From contig QXJR01000008.1 in assembly GCA_020975725.1 (NCBI GenBank), positions 310,001 to 374,000 on the forward strand: DNA of 64,000 bases. The letters are read 5' to 3'. The notes under the pieces are model-generated. The model saw only the letters and a list, made by a program, of their open reading frames with translations, made no database searches and was not told the origin of the DNA. The stretch is from Picocystis sp. L7. Taxonomy: Eukaryota > Chlorophyta > Picocystophyceae > Picocystales > Picocystaceae. Positions 1 through 10,011 of the stretch are shown piece after piece (position 1 is the first letter of the stretch; the number at the start of each line of letters is the position of its first letter). Both the position numbers and the translations under genes were made by a program.

Positions 1-2
1 TT

Positions 3-692
3 GTGCTTGCAAAGAAATTGCCGCTGCTGAAAGAGCTCGGCATGGACTTGCTAAATATTTCGCTAGATACCCTCCGTCCAACCACATTCCAGCAGCTTAC
101 CCGTAGAAATGGATTGGAGAAAGTGCTCCGGTCCATTGACGTTGCCTGTGACTTGGGCTACGATCCTGTGAAGGTGAATTGTGTGGTGATGAGGGGACAG
201 AACGATCAAGAAATTTTGGACTTCGTGGAGCTCACGAGAGAAAAACCAATAAACGTGCGTTTCATCGAATACATGCCGTTCGATGGAAATGCATGGGCCA
301 ACAAGAAAATGGTATCCTACAGAGAGATGGTGGGGATGATAGAGGCCAGGTATGGAGAGGGGTGCTTGAGGAGGATGAACGACGGGAAGAGTGAAGTGGC
401 AAAAAACTTCACCATTGATGGACACAAGGGGAGTGTGTCTTTTGTCACATCGATGACGGAGCATTTCTGCTCAGGCTGCTCTCGTTTGCGAATCATGGCA
501 GACGGGAACCTGAAAGTCTGTCTCTTTGGTCCTTCAGAGGTTAGCTTAAGAGACGCCATGCGCTCCGGCGCTACTGACGATGACATGTTGGGCATTATAT
601 CCGCGGCCGTGGATCGTAAAAAGGCTGCCCACGCGGGGATGTTCGAACTTGCGAAGACCAAAAACCGTTCGATGATCAAGATCGGGGGTTGA
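3..692 (+). CDS. CNX2: GTP 3',8-cyclase (MoaA/CNX2-like), 3' part
   Basis: C-terminal 229 residues of a radical-SAM enzyme that converts GTP to 3',8-cyclo-GTP, the first step of molybdenum cofactor synthesis; the plant enzyme is mitochondrial. The window edge cuts off the N-terminus with the radical-SAM CxxxCxxC site. What is visible is the end of the TIM barrel (NISLDTL, VNCVVMRG, FIEYMPF), then the second Fe-S site CSGCSRLRIMADGNLKVC (C-x2-C-x13-C), which is diagnostic of MoaA. The protein ends in the conserved Gly-Gly tail (MIKIGG). The frame is open to the left edge, so the true start lies outside. The next gene on the same strand begins about 0.55 kb downstream. Identification is firm; the CNX2 name rests on the eukaryotic context. 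Confidence 0.93.
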   Translation: MLAKKLPLLKELGMDLLNISLDTLRPTTFQQLTRRNGLEKVLRSIDVACDLGYDPVKVNCVVMRGQNDQEILDFVELTREKPINVRFIEYMPFDGNAWANKKMVSYREMVGMIEARYGEGCLRRMNDGKSEVAKNFTIDGHKGSVSFVTSMTEHFCSGCSRLRIMADGNLKVCLFGPSEVSLRDAMRSGATDDDMLGIISAAVDRKKAAHAGMFELAKTKNRSMIKIGG

Positions 693-1243
693 TTGGCTGC
701 CGTGCTTCCAGGCCTTGCACTTTCTCTCGTTCCCTCACGGTGGGCCTTCGCATGTCGATGTTGTCTTGCTGTGCCGTGTTGGAAGCAGTTGTTTCACGTA
801 TAATATGTGTACACTTCAAGAGCACTTGGGATGGGGTCTCCCGGCTCCTCTCGACCGCCCCTCGACGTCTCCGAATCCACACTGTCCGGGATCCTCGTCG
901 GCGATTGACCGAGCCTTGCCCTCTCCCGGACATAAAACCAGTCATCGACCGTGCATGCGACGGATTGCGTTGAGGAATCTCTCCTCCACGGCACACGCCC
1001 TCGTCCGCGTCGCACTCGATCCCTCCCTGGCGATCTCGATAGACCCGGATCCCCCTCGATCCATCCTTCTCTCCCTAGGGGAAGACGGCCTTCGTCCCTG
1101 GTTCGATAGGGGCGTTCCCGCCGCGTGTTCCCGCCATGACCCGTCGAGGAGTGTTCGAACACTCTTCCAAACAGACGCGAATCGAAGCAAAAAAGGCGCG
1201 AGACGAAGCACGCCGCGTGCGCACACGAGCGCTTCCATCCGCG
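693..1243. other. Intergenic, CNX2 to PDS5
   Basis: About 550 bases. The first part is mixed in composition and the part from about 840 is strongly GC-rich, as at most gene starts here. Open frames on both strands look like by-products of base composition. I see no RNA gene, repeat or recognisable site. Confidence 0.5.
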
Positions 1244-4200
1244 ATGGCGAAGCGACGCACGCGAGGGAGAGCCAAGAAGGAACAGGTGGAAGCGGCGAAG
1301 GAGGTGGAAGAAAAAGCAGATGAGAAAGAGGAGCGCGTGGAAGGGCCGCGAAGCCAAGACGAGGAGCTGGCGATGCTCGCCGGAAGGATCAGGAACGAAA
1401 GCGGTAAAGATGCACTGGTCAAAGCACTCGGGAAGCTGGCTGAGATGCTCGAAGTGGCGCCGCAAGCAAAGATGAGCGTCAGGAGCGCGTACCTGCCATG
1501 CGCCTTGGCCCTGACGGAACCAGGTGTCTTTCGCCACAAAGACAGGGAAGTCAAGCTGCTGCTTGCTACTTGCTTGGCGCACGTCATGCGCCTCTACGCC
1601 GGCGTGCCTGACCATCCCTACAATGACTCTAGGCTTGCAGATGTTTTCGGACGGTTCTTATGGACCTTTCGTCTCCTAGGTGATGCTGGGGGTAGTTCGT
1701 ATGCACGTGCTCTGCATGTGCTGGAGATCATCAGCCGCATCAAGTGCTGTGTGCTTCTCCTTGACTTCGAAAATCAGGAGCTCACGCTTGATGTGATGAC
1801 AGTTCTGTTCAGTGCTGTCAATGCAGAGAATCATGGAAACGTTGCACCGCTGGCATTGGATGTTTTGTGTGATATTGTCCGGGCCTGTGAAGGTGATGTT
1901 CATCAGGATATGCTAGATGTAATACTTTGGGCTTTGATTGAGGGCAGAAAAATAGAACAGCACACCTTCGAATTGGCACTAGGAGTTCTCCGTCGCTGCG
2001 AATTGGAATTGATGGGCCCTGTGCAAGCCTTCCTGTGTGCTACCATTGAGACCGGGCCGATTCAGAATAGTGAGCTTCATGACCAATACCACGATATAAT
2101 CTTACTGCTGTACGAAAATTGCCCTTCAATGATGGGTAATGTACTTCCGGCGTTGGAGGTAGAGTTGACTGTAGATGATGAGGGAAAACGAGCAAGTGCA
2201 GTAAATGTTTTGGGCAAAGTATTCGGATTGAGCGAGGGCGATGCCGTATCAGAATTTCCAGCTTTGTTTGAATCTTTTTTGGACCGCTTTCACGACAAAA
2301 GAACTTCTATACGCCAAAGCATGGTTGACTGTGCAAAAAGTATAGCTTTGTCATCTGAGGATGGGAGGGAAAAGATCGTTGCTGCGTTGGAAGAACGGTT
2401 GCTTGATCCCGAAGATAAGGTCCGAAGCTCAACTGTCTCTGCATTGTGTGACATCGCCTGTGTTGTTCCTAATGAGTTGTCTAAACACACAATATTACAA
2501 GCGGCAACTCGCTTGCGAGACAAGCGTGTTCCAGTACGCAAAGAAGCCATGAACAAACTGGCCAGTGTATTTTCTAAGTTGTCCACGATGGAGGAGGGCG
2601 TTTTCGAGAAAATTGTTTGGATTCCAGCCAAGATTCTGCCCCTTGTGTATGATGAACACATTGGCCTTCACACCGTTGAACATTTGTTGCAGAAGAGACT
2701 GGTTTCGCCGAAGCTTGAACCTGAAGTTGTTGTTGAGATTTGGTCGAAAGCATACGCGCACTGTGAGGCAACAGCAGCCCATGCTCTCCACGAGATTTTG
2801 CATTCCAAAGCTGCACTGCAAAAGCTTTTCAAGGTATACATAAAAAAGCGGGACAAGTTGAAAACTGCATCAAAAGAATGCAACACCTCGGTGGAAGCTG
2901 AAATGAAAGATGCAATGCACGCCATGGCACAATTCTTCCCTGAGAGAGAGATTGCACTCGAACATTTGGTTGGCATTCATGCCCTCAAAGATGGTCACAT
3001 TATGAGGGGCCTTGAGACGCTTGCTGAAAATGACACCATCCCAGAGGCAGCCAAGAGGGCAGAAGTGGATGTACTTAAGCGAGTCGGCAGTCAATCACCT
3101 TTGTATGACTTTGTGAGGACGCTTTGTGCAAGGCTGTCTTGTGCTCCATTCAGGAAGGAACATGTTGGAGTGTTATTGGACACAATTGGGGATATTTTAG
3201 AGAACAGTGCAGCGCCACTTGCGGATCCTTATGCCTCTCTCCTCCTTTGTTTGAGCAAAGCACTCCCTGCACTGCTCAGCGATTCATTGCCACGGCTGGA
3301 AAGAATACTGCATGCATCCGAAAGATGTCACGATATGATGGTCGAAAGCACGCTCAAAATTATCGTATCTGCAGGCAACTATTTTCAGTCAGATCCCAGT
3401 GACCGATCAAAGCTTCAAGTCATCCTTTCTAGAATTTGTAGAACAGGGACAAGGCAGCAAGCAAAGTATGCGGTCCGTGCTTTGGGCGCCCTTTTTGGTG
3501 TGGATGTGAAGGACATATCTGCTACTCTGGGAGTGGCAATGCACAATGCTCTGAAGGCGTCCAACGCATCAATGGGAAGGAAAAAGGCTGCGCTTGTTGC
3601 CTTCGCAAATCTTTGCCAGCGGTGTCCGGATGGCATGGAGTCCTATGTACCAGCAGTGCTAGACACCGTTGCGGATATACTGCGCAGGAAGGAAAACTCA
3701 GCTGAGACAATATCTCTCAAGATCGAGGCAACTAAATTCTTGGCAAGGGTATGTCTTCCAACTGACACCAAAGATCTCCAGCTAGTGCCTCCAAAGGAAA
3801 TTTCATGGAAACTTGCAGATGCGCTAGCAACTTTGACATCATTGGTAGAGGTGGATGTGAATGGAGAGCCAAGAGAGGAATCAGCAATGGTCAGGCTAGC
3901 TGCAGCAAAGGCTCTATTGCGCATTGTGAGGTGGCGGAATGCAAAAGTCCACGTTGAAGCTTATAGGTTGATTGCATATGTTGCTCTAGATCCAGTAGCA
4001 GATGTGCGGCACGGTTTTGCAACTAAACTATACAAGGGCATACGCCTGTATGGTTTGAATAGCAAATTCGCAGCTATTTTTGCAATGTTTGCAGTAGACG
4101 TGGAGCCCGAATTTGTGAATTATGCCAAAGCATGCCTGAAGTACTATATTCGGTCAAAAAGGCAAACAGCACAGAGAGCAGCACTGGCAGGCAAAAAGCT

Positions 4201-5053
4201 GACCGTCTCATCGCATCCGGAGTTCATACTGCCTTTTTTGCTGCATGTGCTTGCGCATCATCCTGACTTCCCTAATGTTGAAGCCCAGAATGTTGGTCAA
4301 AAGGATGATAACATTGCAGATGCCATAGCGCCATTTCAGACAATTATATCCTTTGCAATCGGTGCCTTGCTTCTAACACCAACCGATGGACTGGAGCCTG
4401 GAAGTAGTCTTCCTGCAGTTCTTGCAGTCCTCAGGAGGCTGAAAGCGGTTGAAGATCCACATTCCCAAAAAGCATCCTGTGCGGTTTGGACACTGGCAGA
4501 TATTGCACTACAAATGGCAAAGGAGCTTGCCCTAAAGAGACATTGGGATATTACAAGAAAATTTCCAGGATCAGTACCAGTGCCCAACATCTTCAAGCCG
4601 CGTGAAGAGAAACGGGATCCACTTGCATCTCCTGCTGCCAGAAGACCATCCGTTGAAGGAAGCTTCCTTCCTGATCAGTTGTTGCCAATTTCGCCCGGTT
4701 GGAAAGGTTTCTTCTCAACAACCCCTTCAAAGCGCACAAGGCCAACTCCAGCAGCTGAGAATACACCGCCTGAAAACAGGGGAGCAGCAGTGCACCATAT
4801 CACCCCCCCTGATGGGTTAGCTATGAGAACAAGACCTTCGCGCGCAGCTTCTGCAGCTGCAAGAGACAACATTCTTAAAGATGCTCAGCAGCAGGGGAGC
4901 GAAAAAAGCAATGATAGCAATGCCAGTATGAGGAGCTCCCCAGAGCAGTTGCTCGATCCAAAGGTATCACGACAAAGCAAGCGCATGAAATCAAAGCTTG
5001 CAGGCAAGGAAAACGAGCACGATCTGCCACGGCGAAGTCGCAGAAGAATATGA
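1244..5053 (+). CDS. PDS5: Sister chromatid cohesion protein PDS5
   Basis: HEAT-repeat cohesin regulator that binds the kleisin with WAPL and sororin-type factors and controls cohesin release and cohesion. About 1,269 residues in one exon. The N-terminal signature is clear: HKDREVKLLLATCLAHVMRL, followed by LHVLEIISRIKCCVLLLD, both typical of Pds5. The middle is helical HEAT-type repeat. The last ~150 residues are low-complexity, basic and Ser/Pro-rich, ending RRSRRRI, which suits a nuclear DNA-associated protein. I chose the Met at 1244 because it begins a compact Lys/Arg-rich segment (MAKRRTRGRAKK); an in-frame Met at 1136 would add 36 basic residues and cannot be excluded. I do not see the Tudor-like domain of some plant PDS5 proteins. 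Confidence 0.9.
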   Translation: MAKRRTRGRAKKEQVEAAKEVEEKADEKEERVEGPRSQDEELAMLAGRIRNESGKDALVKALGKLAEMLEVAPQAKMSVRSAYLPCALALTEPGVFRHKDREVKLLLATCLAHVMRLYAGVPDHPYNDSRLADVFGRFLWTFRLLGDAGGSSYARALHVLEIISRIKCCVLLLDFENQELTLDVMTVLFSAVNAENHGNVAPLALDVLCDIVRACEGDVHQDMLDVILWALIEGRKIEQHTFELALGVLRRCELELMGPVQAFLCATIETGPIQNSELHDQYHDIILLLYENCPSMMGNVLPALEVELTVDDEGKRASAVNVLGKVFGLSEGDAVSEFPALFESFLDRFHDKRTSIRQSMVDCAKSIALSSEDGREKIVAALEERLLDPEDKVRSSTVSALCDIACVVPNELSKHTILQAATRLRDKRVPVRKEAMNKLASVFSKLSTMEEGVFEKIVWIPAKILPLVYDEHIGLHTVEHLLQKRLVSPKLEPEVVVEIWSKAYAHCEATAAHALHEILHSKAALQKLFKVYIKKRDKLKTASKECNTSVEAEMKDAMHAMAQFFPEREIALEHLVGIHALKDGHIMRGLETLAENDTIPEAAKRAEVDVLKRVGSQSPLYDFVRTLCARLSCAPFRKEHVGVLLDTIGDILENSAAPLADPYASLLLCLSKALPALLSDSLPRLERILHASERCHDMMVESTLKIIVSAGNYFQSDPSDRSKLQVILSRICRTGTRQQAKYAVRALGALFGVDVKDISATLGVAMHNALKASNASMGRKKAALVAFANLCQRCPDGMESYVPAVLDTVADILRRKENSAETISLKIEATKFLARVCLPTDTKDLQLVPPKEISWKLADALATLTSLVEVDVNGEPREESAMVRLAAAKALLRIVRWRNAKVHVEAYRLIAYVALDPVADVRHGFATKLYKGIRLYGLNSKFAAIFAMFAVDVEPEFVNYAKACLKYYIRSKRQTAQRAALAGKKLTVSSHPEFILPFLLHVLAHHPDFPNVEAQNVGQKDDNIADAIAPFQTIISFAIGALLLTPTDGLEPGSSLPAVLAVLRRLKAVEDPHSQKASCAVWTLADIALQMAKELALKRHWDITRKFPGSVPVPNIFKPREEKRDPLASPAARRPSVEGSFLPDQLLPISPGWKGFFSTTPSKRTRPTPAAENTPPENRGAAVHHITPPDGLAMRTRPSRAASAAARDNILKDAQQQGSEKSNDSNASMRSSPEQLLDPKVSRQSKRMKSKLAGKENEHDLPRRSRRRI

Positions 5054-5472
5054 AGACGAATGATTGAAATGCTACAGTAGAGCACCAGCACCTTGCCTTG
5101 GCCTGTGCGGTCTTCTTCTTCTAGATGAATACCTTTCGTAGCAATTCTCCCACAAGCATAAGTTAATAAACCAACATCTAGTGCATGCTGTATCCTTATT
5201 GGAAATCTCACCAACCGCAATATCTTGCACTTGGAAAGCTTTTTCATTTTAACGCAGCAGGACAAGGTCAACGTGCCTGTAAGCAGGCTTCTTCAAGGAC
5301 AGGAGCAGCTTGACATGCTTGTCACAACCACATACCACAGTCCTTCCTTGAGCGATAACAGGCACCAAGGGAAGGAATCAAAGAAGTTCAAGACAGCCTA
5401 GCAATAATTGCAACAACGGACGGTCTAATCGGGTTGCCTTCAATGTTCTTACCACGACACAGTCATGTTTGG
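5054..5472. other. Convergent 3' spacer
   Basis: Space between the ends of PDS5 (+) and the amino-acid transporter (-). It probably holds both 3' UTRs. I see no coding or RNA feature in it. Confidence 0.5.
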
Positions 5473-7086
5473 CTAATCCAACTCTTGCAAGTCCTCGTCC
5501 AGCGGCATGGAGCTCAAGGGTCTGTGTTGTTTGTCCACAATGGGCACCATTTCTGATTCTGCCTCAATATTGCTGTAATGTACACCATAGAATAGGTACA
5601 AAACAATACTAATTGCGCTCCATACCACAAACCTAATATACGCCAGGATCCCCAGACTTCCAATCAGGTAGATCGCAGAGAAAATACCCAGCACTGGAAC
5701 GTATGGCACGAAGGGCACCTTGAAGTTTCGAGGTCCATCCTCGGCCAGGGGCAAAAATGAAAGAGAGTTGGCAACTCCAGCCAGAACCACCAATAAGGGT
5801 ATAATGATCCAGAATGGTTCCTCAAATCTGGATACTTCCCCAGTGGTCACGGAGAGAGCTACCACAGTTGCAAGCCTCCAACCAAGCGGCAGGGCTGGAC
5901 GTTCTTCCACACGGTAGCGCCGCCAAAGAACGGCACCGCAGACACATGCAAATACGAAGAGTGTACCGATCGACACAAGTTCAGCGAGAATTTCAATGTC
6001 AAAGAGGAAAGAGAGAAGACCGGCAGTCACAGCGGTGACCGCAGTGGCAAAGACTGGCGTACCTCTTGTTTCGTGCACTTTAGCAAAAACGGGGGGCAAC
6101 AAACCCTCTCTGGCCAAAACAAGATAAATACGAGTCTGTCCAAGAAGTGAGACCATGATGCTTGTTGTGATACCTGCAACTGCGCCAAGTGAAACAATTC
6201 GACTTACCCACGCCATTCCAGCTGCATCAAAAGCCGCGCTGAAAGGTGCATTTGTGTCAATCTGGGAGTACGGAACCATCCCTGTGATCACAAGGCACAT
6301 GACAACGTAGAGGATGGTACAGATGCCCAGACTGCCCACTATCCCGACTGGAAGGTCAAAGGCCGGATTCTTTGTCTCTTCTGCAGCTGTGGAAACTGTA
6401 TCGAACCCAATGAAGCTGAAAAATACGATCGAAGCACCTGCGAAAATGCCTCGCACCCCGTATGGGGTGAACGGATTGTAATTTGCAGTATCGATTTGTC
6501 CCACACCAGCAACGAAGACCACCAAGATGGTCGCCACATTCAGCCCTGTGATGACAATGTTGAATTTGGACGATTCTTCGATTCCATATGCAAGAATGGC
6601 GCAGAGTAGGATGATCACCGTCAATGCGGTGAAATCCAAAGAAAGTGGGCCCAAGTTGACAATGAGTGCAGTGGGATGCATTCCGAAGAGTGTGGACAGA
6701 TAGCTGGAGAATCCCCTCGCGATTGCTGCAGCAGACAATGTGTACTCGAGGATGAGGTTGCAACCCACAATCCACGCCAGTAGCTCTCCAAACGTCATGG
6801 CCACATAGTTGAAGGCTCCACCAGCGATGGGGAATTCCGAGGCGAACTCCGAGTAGCAGAGTGCCGAGAACAGGCTGGCGACGCTGGCGAGCGTGTAGGA
6901 GATCGCCACGGCTGGTCCTGCTTTGCTTTCTGCCGCCACTCCAGTGAGCACGAAGACACCTGCACCAATGATGCCACCAATGCCGAGCATGGTCAGGTCT
7001 TTCCAGTCCAGCACCTTTTTCAATCCTTGGCTGGTTTCACCGTGGTTCCCGTCCATCCCCTCTGGTCCTCCTTCCTCGTGCGACAT
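5473..7086 (-). CDS. Cationic amino acid transporter (CAT family, APC superfamily)
   Basis: Multi-pass membrane carrier, about 537 residues, probably moving Arg/Lys-type amino acids across the plasma or vacuolar membrane. The N-terminal part reads LDWKDLTMLGIGGIIGAGVF, the helix-1 substrate-site pattern of APC carriers. It is followed by GPAVAISY and YSEFASEFPIAGGAFNYV and then a long run of hydrophobic helices (about 12-14). Closest match by pattern is the CAT group (mammalian SLC7A1-4, plant CAT). I placed the start at the Met at 7086 (MSHEEGG), shortly before the conserved core; the frame stays open to 7257, but the extra residues are Arg/Gly-rich and look like translated GC-rich leader. 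It is divergent from UMP-CMP kinase. The exact substrate cannot be read from sequence. Confidence 0.88.
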   Translation of the reverse strand: MSHEEGGPEGMDGNHGETSQGLKKVLDWKDLTMLGIGGIIGAGVFVLTGVAAESKAGPAVAISYTLASVASLFSALCYSEFASEFPIAGGAFNYVAMTFGELLAWIVGCNLILEYTLSAAAIARGFSSYLSTLFGMHPTALIVNLGPLSLDFTALTVIILLCAILAYGIEESSKFNIVITGLNVATILVVFVAGVGQIDTANYNPFTPYGVRGIFAGASIVFFSFIGFDTVSTAAEETKNPAFDLPVGIVGSLGICTILYVVMCLVITGMVPYSQIDTNAPFSAAFDAAGMAWVSRIVSLGAVAGITTSIMVSLLGQTRIYLVLAREGLLPPVFAKVHETRGTPVFATAVTAVTAGLLSFLFDIEILAELVSIGTLFVFACVCGAVLWRRYRVEERPALPLGWRLATVVALSVTTGEVSRFEEPFWIIIPLLVVLAGVANSLSFLPLAEDGPRNFKVPFVPYVPVLGIFSAIYLIGSLGILAYIRFVVWSAISIVLYLFYGVHYSNIEAESEMVPIVDKQHRPLSSMPLDEDLQELD

Positions 7087-7530
7087 GGGTTTTTTTCGCA
7101 CGCATCGTCGCCACACCTCCCCCCTGGACAGGCGCATGAGCACGAAAACGAGTCGAACCGCGCCTCGACCCGACGAGGACTCGTTTCCCTCGAAACGGCG
7201 GCCTGGTCCCGCGAACCTCATCCCCCCCTTCCTCCCGAAGACGCCCCATCCATGCAATCCTTTACTGTTAAACTACGTTCCCAAAACGGACGGTCTTTTT
7301 GCGATCCACGAAAGACGACCCATCCACAATGTCTTTCCTCCAGTCCATCTCTCAAATCACGGTGGATCCTTTCACGGTCCACAAAAGACCGCTTGTCCCT
7401 ACGGTCTTTCCCCGCGGATCGACGGGCTCAGGGGGGGAGTCGAGGACCGGTCCACGAAGAGAGGTGGAAGCAGTGGGACGCGTTTGGTGCGCGCGTCCTG
7501 TTTCGTGCACTGGCGACGGCGCTGCGCACC
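7087..7530. promoter_or_regulatory. Divergent promoter region, transporter / UMP-CMP kinase
   Basis: This 444-base gap between two divergent starts must hold both promoters. It carries three copies of a short motif, consensus G(G/A)TCCAC(G/A)AA(A/G), at about 7303, 7377 and 7449. The inverted and direct words CGGTCTTT / AAAGACCG occur near 7291, 7384 and 7401. One further match to the motif (GGTCCACGAAA) lies upstream of the oligopeptidase gene at 14550. I infer a candidate regulatory element; no known factor is recognised. Confidence 0.4.
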
Positions 7531-8115
7531 ATGGCGAGGAGGATCGTGTTCGTGCTGGGAGGACCAGGATCCGGGAAAGGAACCAACTGCACCAGACTGG
7601 TGGAGGAGTTCGGGGTCGTGCACCTGAGCGCGGGAGACCTGCTGAGAGCGCACATGAAATCAGGAACCCCCGAAGGAGAGATGATCGCCGACCTGATCAA
7701 GCAAGGCAAAATCGTGCCTAGTAGTGTCACGGTGTCGCTGCTGCAGAAAGCGATGGAGGAAAGCGGAAAGGACACCTTCCTGATCGACGGGTTCCCTCGC
7801 AACGTCGAAAACCGCGACTCGTTCGTCCAACAGACGGGATGCGACTGCGAGTTCGTGCTCTTCTTCGACTGTCCCGAAACGGTCCTAGAAAAGCGACTCT
7901 TAGGTAGAAACGAAGGTAGGACAGATGACAACATCGAAACCATCAAGAAGAGATTCAGGACCTTCATCGAATCCAGTATGCCTGTGGTGGAGCTCTACGA
8001 AAAGCTTGGGAAGGTGTGTCGAGTGAACTCAGACCAAGAGAGAGAGCAGGTCTATGAGCAAGCAAAACTTTATTTCTCGGAGAGGCTGCAGCTCTCGTTT
8101 GCAAGCAGCAAATAA
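7531..8115 (+). CDS. UMP-CMP kinase
   Basis: Nucleoside monophosphate kinase of about 194 residues, phosphorylating UMP/CMP with ATP in pyrimidine nucleotide metabolism. The P-loop reads GGPGSGKGT near residue 10. The NMP-binding part follows (HLSAGDLLRAHMKSG), then IDGFPRN. The short lid has LLGRNEGRTDDN, the UMP-CMP/short adenylate kinase pattern without an inserted zinc lid. Length fits the short cytosolic eukaryotic form. The start is the Met directly before the P-loop (ARRIVFVLGGPG); the in-frame upstream extension to 7027 runs through promoter sequence. The gene converges on polyprenol reductase with only 67 bases between stops. Confidence 0.94.
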   Translation: MARRIVFVLGGPGSGKGTNCTRLVEEFGVVHLSAGDLLRAHMKSGTPEGEMIADLIKQGKIVPSSVTVSLLQKAMEESGKDTFLIDGFPRNVENRDSFVQQTGCDCEFVLFFDCPETVLEKRLLGRNEGRTDDNIETIKKRFRTFIESSMPVVELYEKLGKVCRVNSDQEREQVYEQAKLYFSERLQLSFASSK

Positions 8116-8182
8116 CCATTTGTTATCGATTTGAGAGCACCACGTCCCTGTCCATCTTCCTCGTCCAACACAGCGGACAAAC

Positions 8183-9211
8183 TCAGTACACAAACGGAAA
8201 AATGGCTTTTCGATTGGCTGGGTACTCCGGAAAGTTAGACTTATACCATCTGTGTGTTTCCGCTGCTGCAAATGTGAGGTTGGTCACCACCAGGGTGAAC
8301 AGGAGCCAAAGTGTAACCCGACTGGGATCCAGCATGAGGATGAGCCCCAAATAAACCACAATCTCTGCAAAGTAATGAGGGCTAGATACATACTTGAACC
8401 AGCCGCCCTCTGGCAAGTGGTACAACTTCCTACTTTTCTTGTCCTTCCTGAGATCTGCCAAGATCTTGTGTGCTCGCCATTGATTCCAGAAGCCAACCAC
8501 AAACAAGGTAACCCCCAGTGGATCCAACCACCAGTGGTATTCCAAGCTCAGGTCAAGAATATCTGTCGGATTCGCTTCGCATGACTTCCGAAGGAGCTCA
8601 ATCGGGTTGTGTTTCAAAACATCTTCCAAGACAGATTCGTGAAGCATAGACAGCGGCACAAAAATGTAGTACAGTATACCAAAAGCCCAAGCCACGCAGT
8701 GCATACGGGCTTGCTTGCTGTACTTCATCATCAGCACGGTCTCCAGAAACCTTCGAGTGAGGTGGACCTGGAAAAGAATCAGGATGGCGACGCACGCAGC
8801 CCCTTCGAGGGCCTTGTCATCGACCGGAGGTAAACCCCACAGCCTCGGGTGTTCGAAAGCAAAGGCGCCCGCTGCCAACGCAATGACGATGACGTTCCAA
8901 ATCAACCCAACCAAGTAGAAGTGTGCAAACCACGACTGCGGTACTGTCCAGGCCAGGAAACCGGCCGATTTCTTCTTGTCTCTCTGTTTGTCTCTCACCT
9001 TTCCGCGGCTTGTCAGCGCGTCGAAGGCATCTCGAAGCTTTGGCGGGATCTTTTCGTCCGGCACGAGGACCTTGAGGAGCCCAAGTCCACCGCTGATGAG
9101 CCAGAAGGACCGGATAATCCACACCGCCACTGCCAGTTGCATTTCTGTGGACGCCACCCCGTTCGTCCCGCGTTGTTTCGGATTCACGTTCGCGTCGTCC
9201 CCCCTGGACAC
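8183..9211 (-). CDS. Polyprenol reductase (SRD5A3/DFG10 family)
   Basis: ER membrane enzyme that reduces the alpha-isoprene unit of polyprenol to make dolichol for N-glycosylation; about 342 residues. The C-terminal steroid 5-alpha-reductase domain is clear: HLPEGGWFKYVSSPHYFAEI, then a hydrophobic helix and the end WYKSNFPEYPANRKAIFPFVY-type tail, as in SRD5A3. Earlier hydrophobic segments and LTRRFLETVLM also fit. The first Met (9211) is followed by about 23 polar residues and a second Met (9142) just before the first membrane helix; either could start the protein. Steroid 5-alpha reductase activity is an alternative, but the sequence pattern favours the polyprenol branch. Confidence 0.86.
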   Translation of the reverse strand: MSRGDDANVNPKQRGTNGVASTEMQLAVAVWIIRSFWLISGGLGLLKVLVPDEKIPPKLRDAFDALTSRGKVRDKQRDKKKSAGFLAWTVPQSWFAHFYLVGLIWNVIVIALAAGAFAFEHPRLWGLPPVDDKALEGAACVAILILFQVHLTRRFLETVLMMKYSKQARMHCVAWAFGILYYIFVPLSMLHESVLEDVLKHNPIELLRKSCEANPTDILDLSLEYHWWLDPLGVTLFVVGFWNQWRAHKILADLRKDKKSRKLYHLPEGGWFKYVSSPHYFAEIVVYLGLILMLDPSRVTLWLLFTLVVTNLTFAAAETHRWYKSNFPEYPANRKAIFPFVY

Positions 9212-10011
9212 GCTTTCCCTTCACGTTTCTTTCACGATCGTTCGTCTGCTGCACGGACGCTTGCTTTCGAGGCGATTCGCTGCGCACGTCGCGGCACGAG
9301 TGGCGTCACCAGAGCAGTTGGTTGGGTTTCACCGCTCCCAAACGCACCTCCAGCATCCTCCAGGTGGACACGACCTTCTGAATTCCGACCCGAGTCGGAG
9401 CCACTGGGAGGTGGGATGGGAACCGAACGACACCAGGGCTGGTTTCGAGGGGCACGTGGAGGGTGCGATCCAAGCGGGAGGGGAAGAAGGGATGGCGGAT
9501 GGATGGCGGCTGGCATCCATGGAGGCGCAAACGTGCGCTCCTGTCCAGGCCATGCCGCGGCTGGTCCGGCTTCTCCTCCATCCTGCTCCCAGCCTGTTCT
9601 CTCCCCCTCCGACACCCCCGCTCCTGCCTAGGGGGCGAGTTTCAGACGACGCAGGAGGTCCCCCCACCCCCACCCTCGTGTTTAACGATCGAGTTAACCA
9701 TTCGCCCTTCCCCATCGGTTCGGGGTACAAGAAGACACCTCCAACCTGGGTCGGGAATCGAGACTGGACACAACACAGGAAGAAACGGACACAACAGAAG
9801 CACCGGACACGAGCAGAGGGGAAGGAAAGGAACCGAGGTCCGACCTGGAAGAAAGGGAAGAAGCGGTCGTGCACACACGAAGATATTCGTCGAGAGGGTG
9901 TTCCCGAAGCTCGTCCCACCGGTCCATTCGTCGGCCCAAGAAAGGTGTGACCAGTGGGAACAAGTCCAGCCCTTGGGATAGGTATGCAGCAACGTAGCAT
10001 CGTCCAAACAC
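9212..10011. other. GC-rich divergent upstream region
   Basis: About 800 bases between the starts of polyprenol reductase (-) and the NEDD8 protease (+). Several overlapping open frames on both strands are compositional: Pro/Arg/Gly-rich with no family resemblance. It presumably holds two promoters and 5' leaders. No repeat or RNA gene seen. Confidence 0.45.

Noticed and set aside
8976-9981. Long overlapping open frames on both strands upstream of the NEDD8 protease
   Set aside because: Arg/Pro/Gly-rich with no family pattern and located in a GC-rich promoter; explained by base composition.
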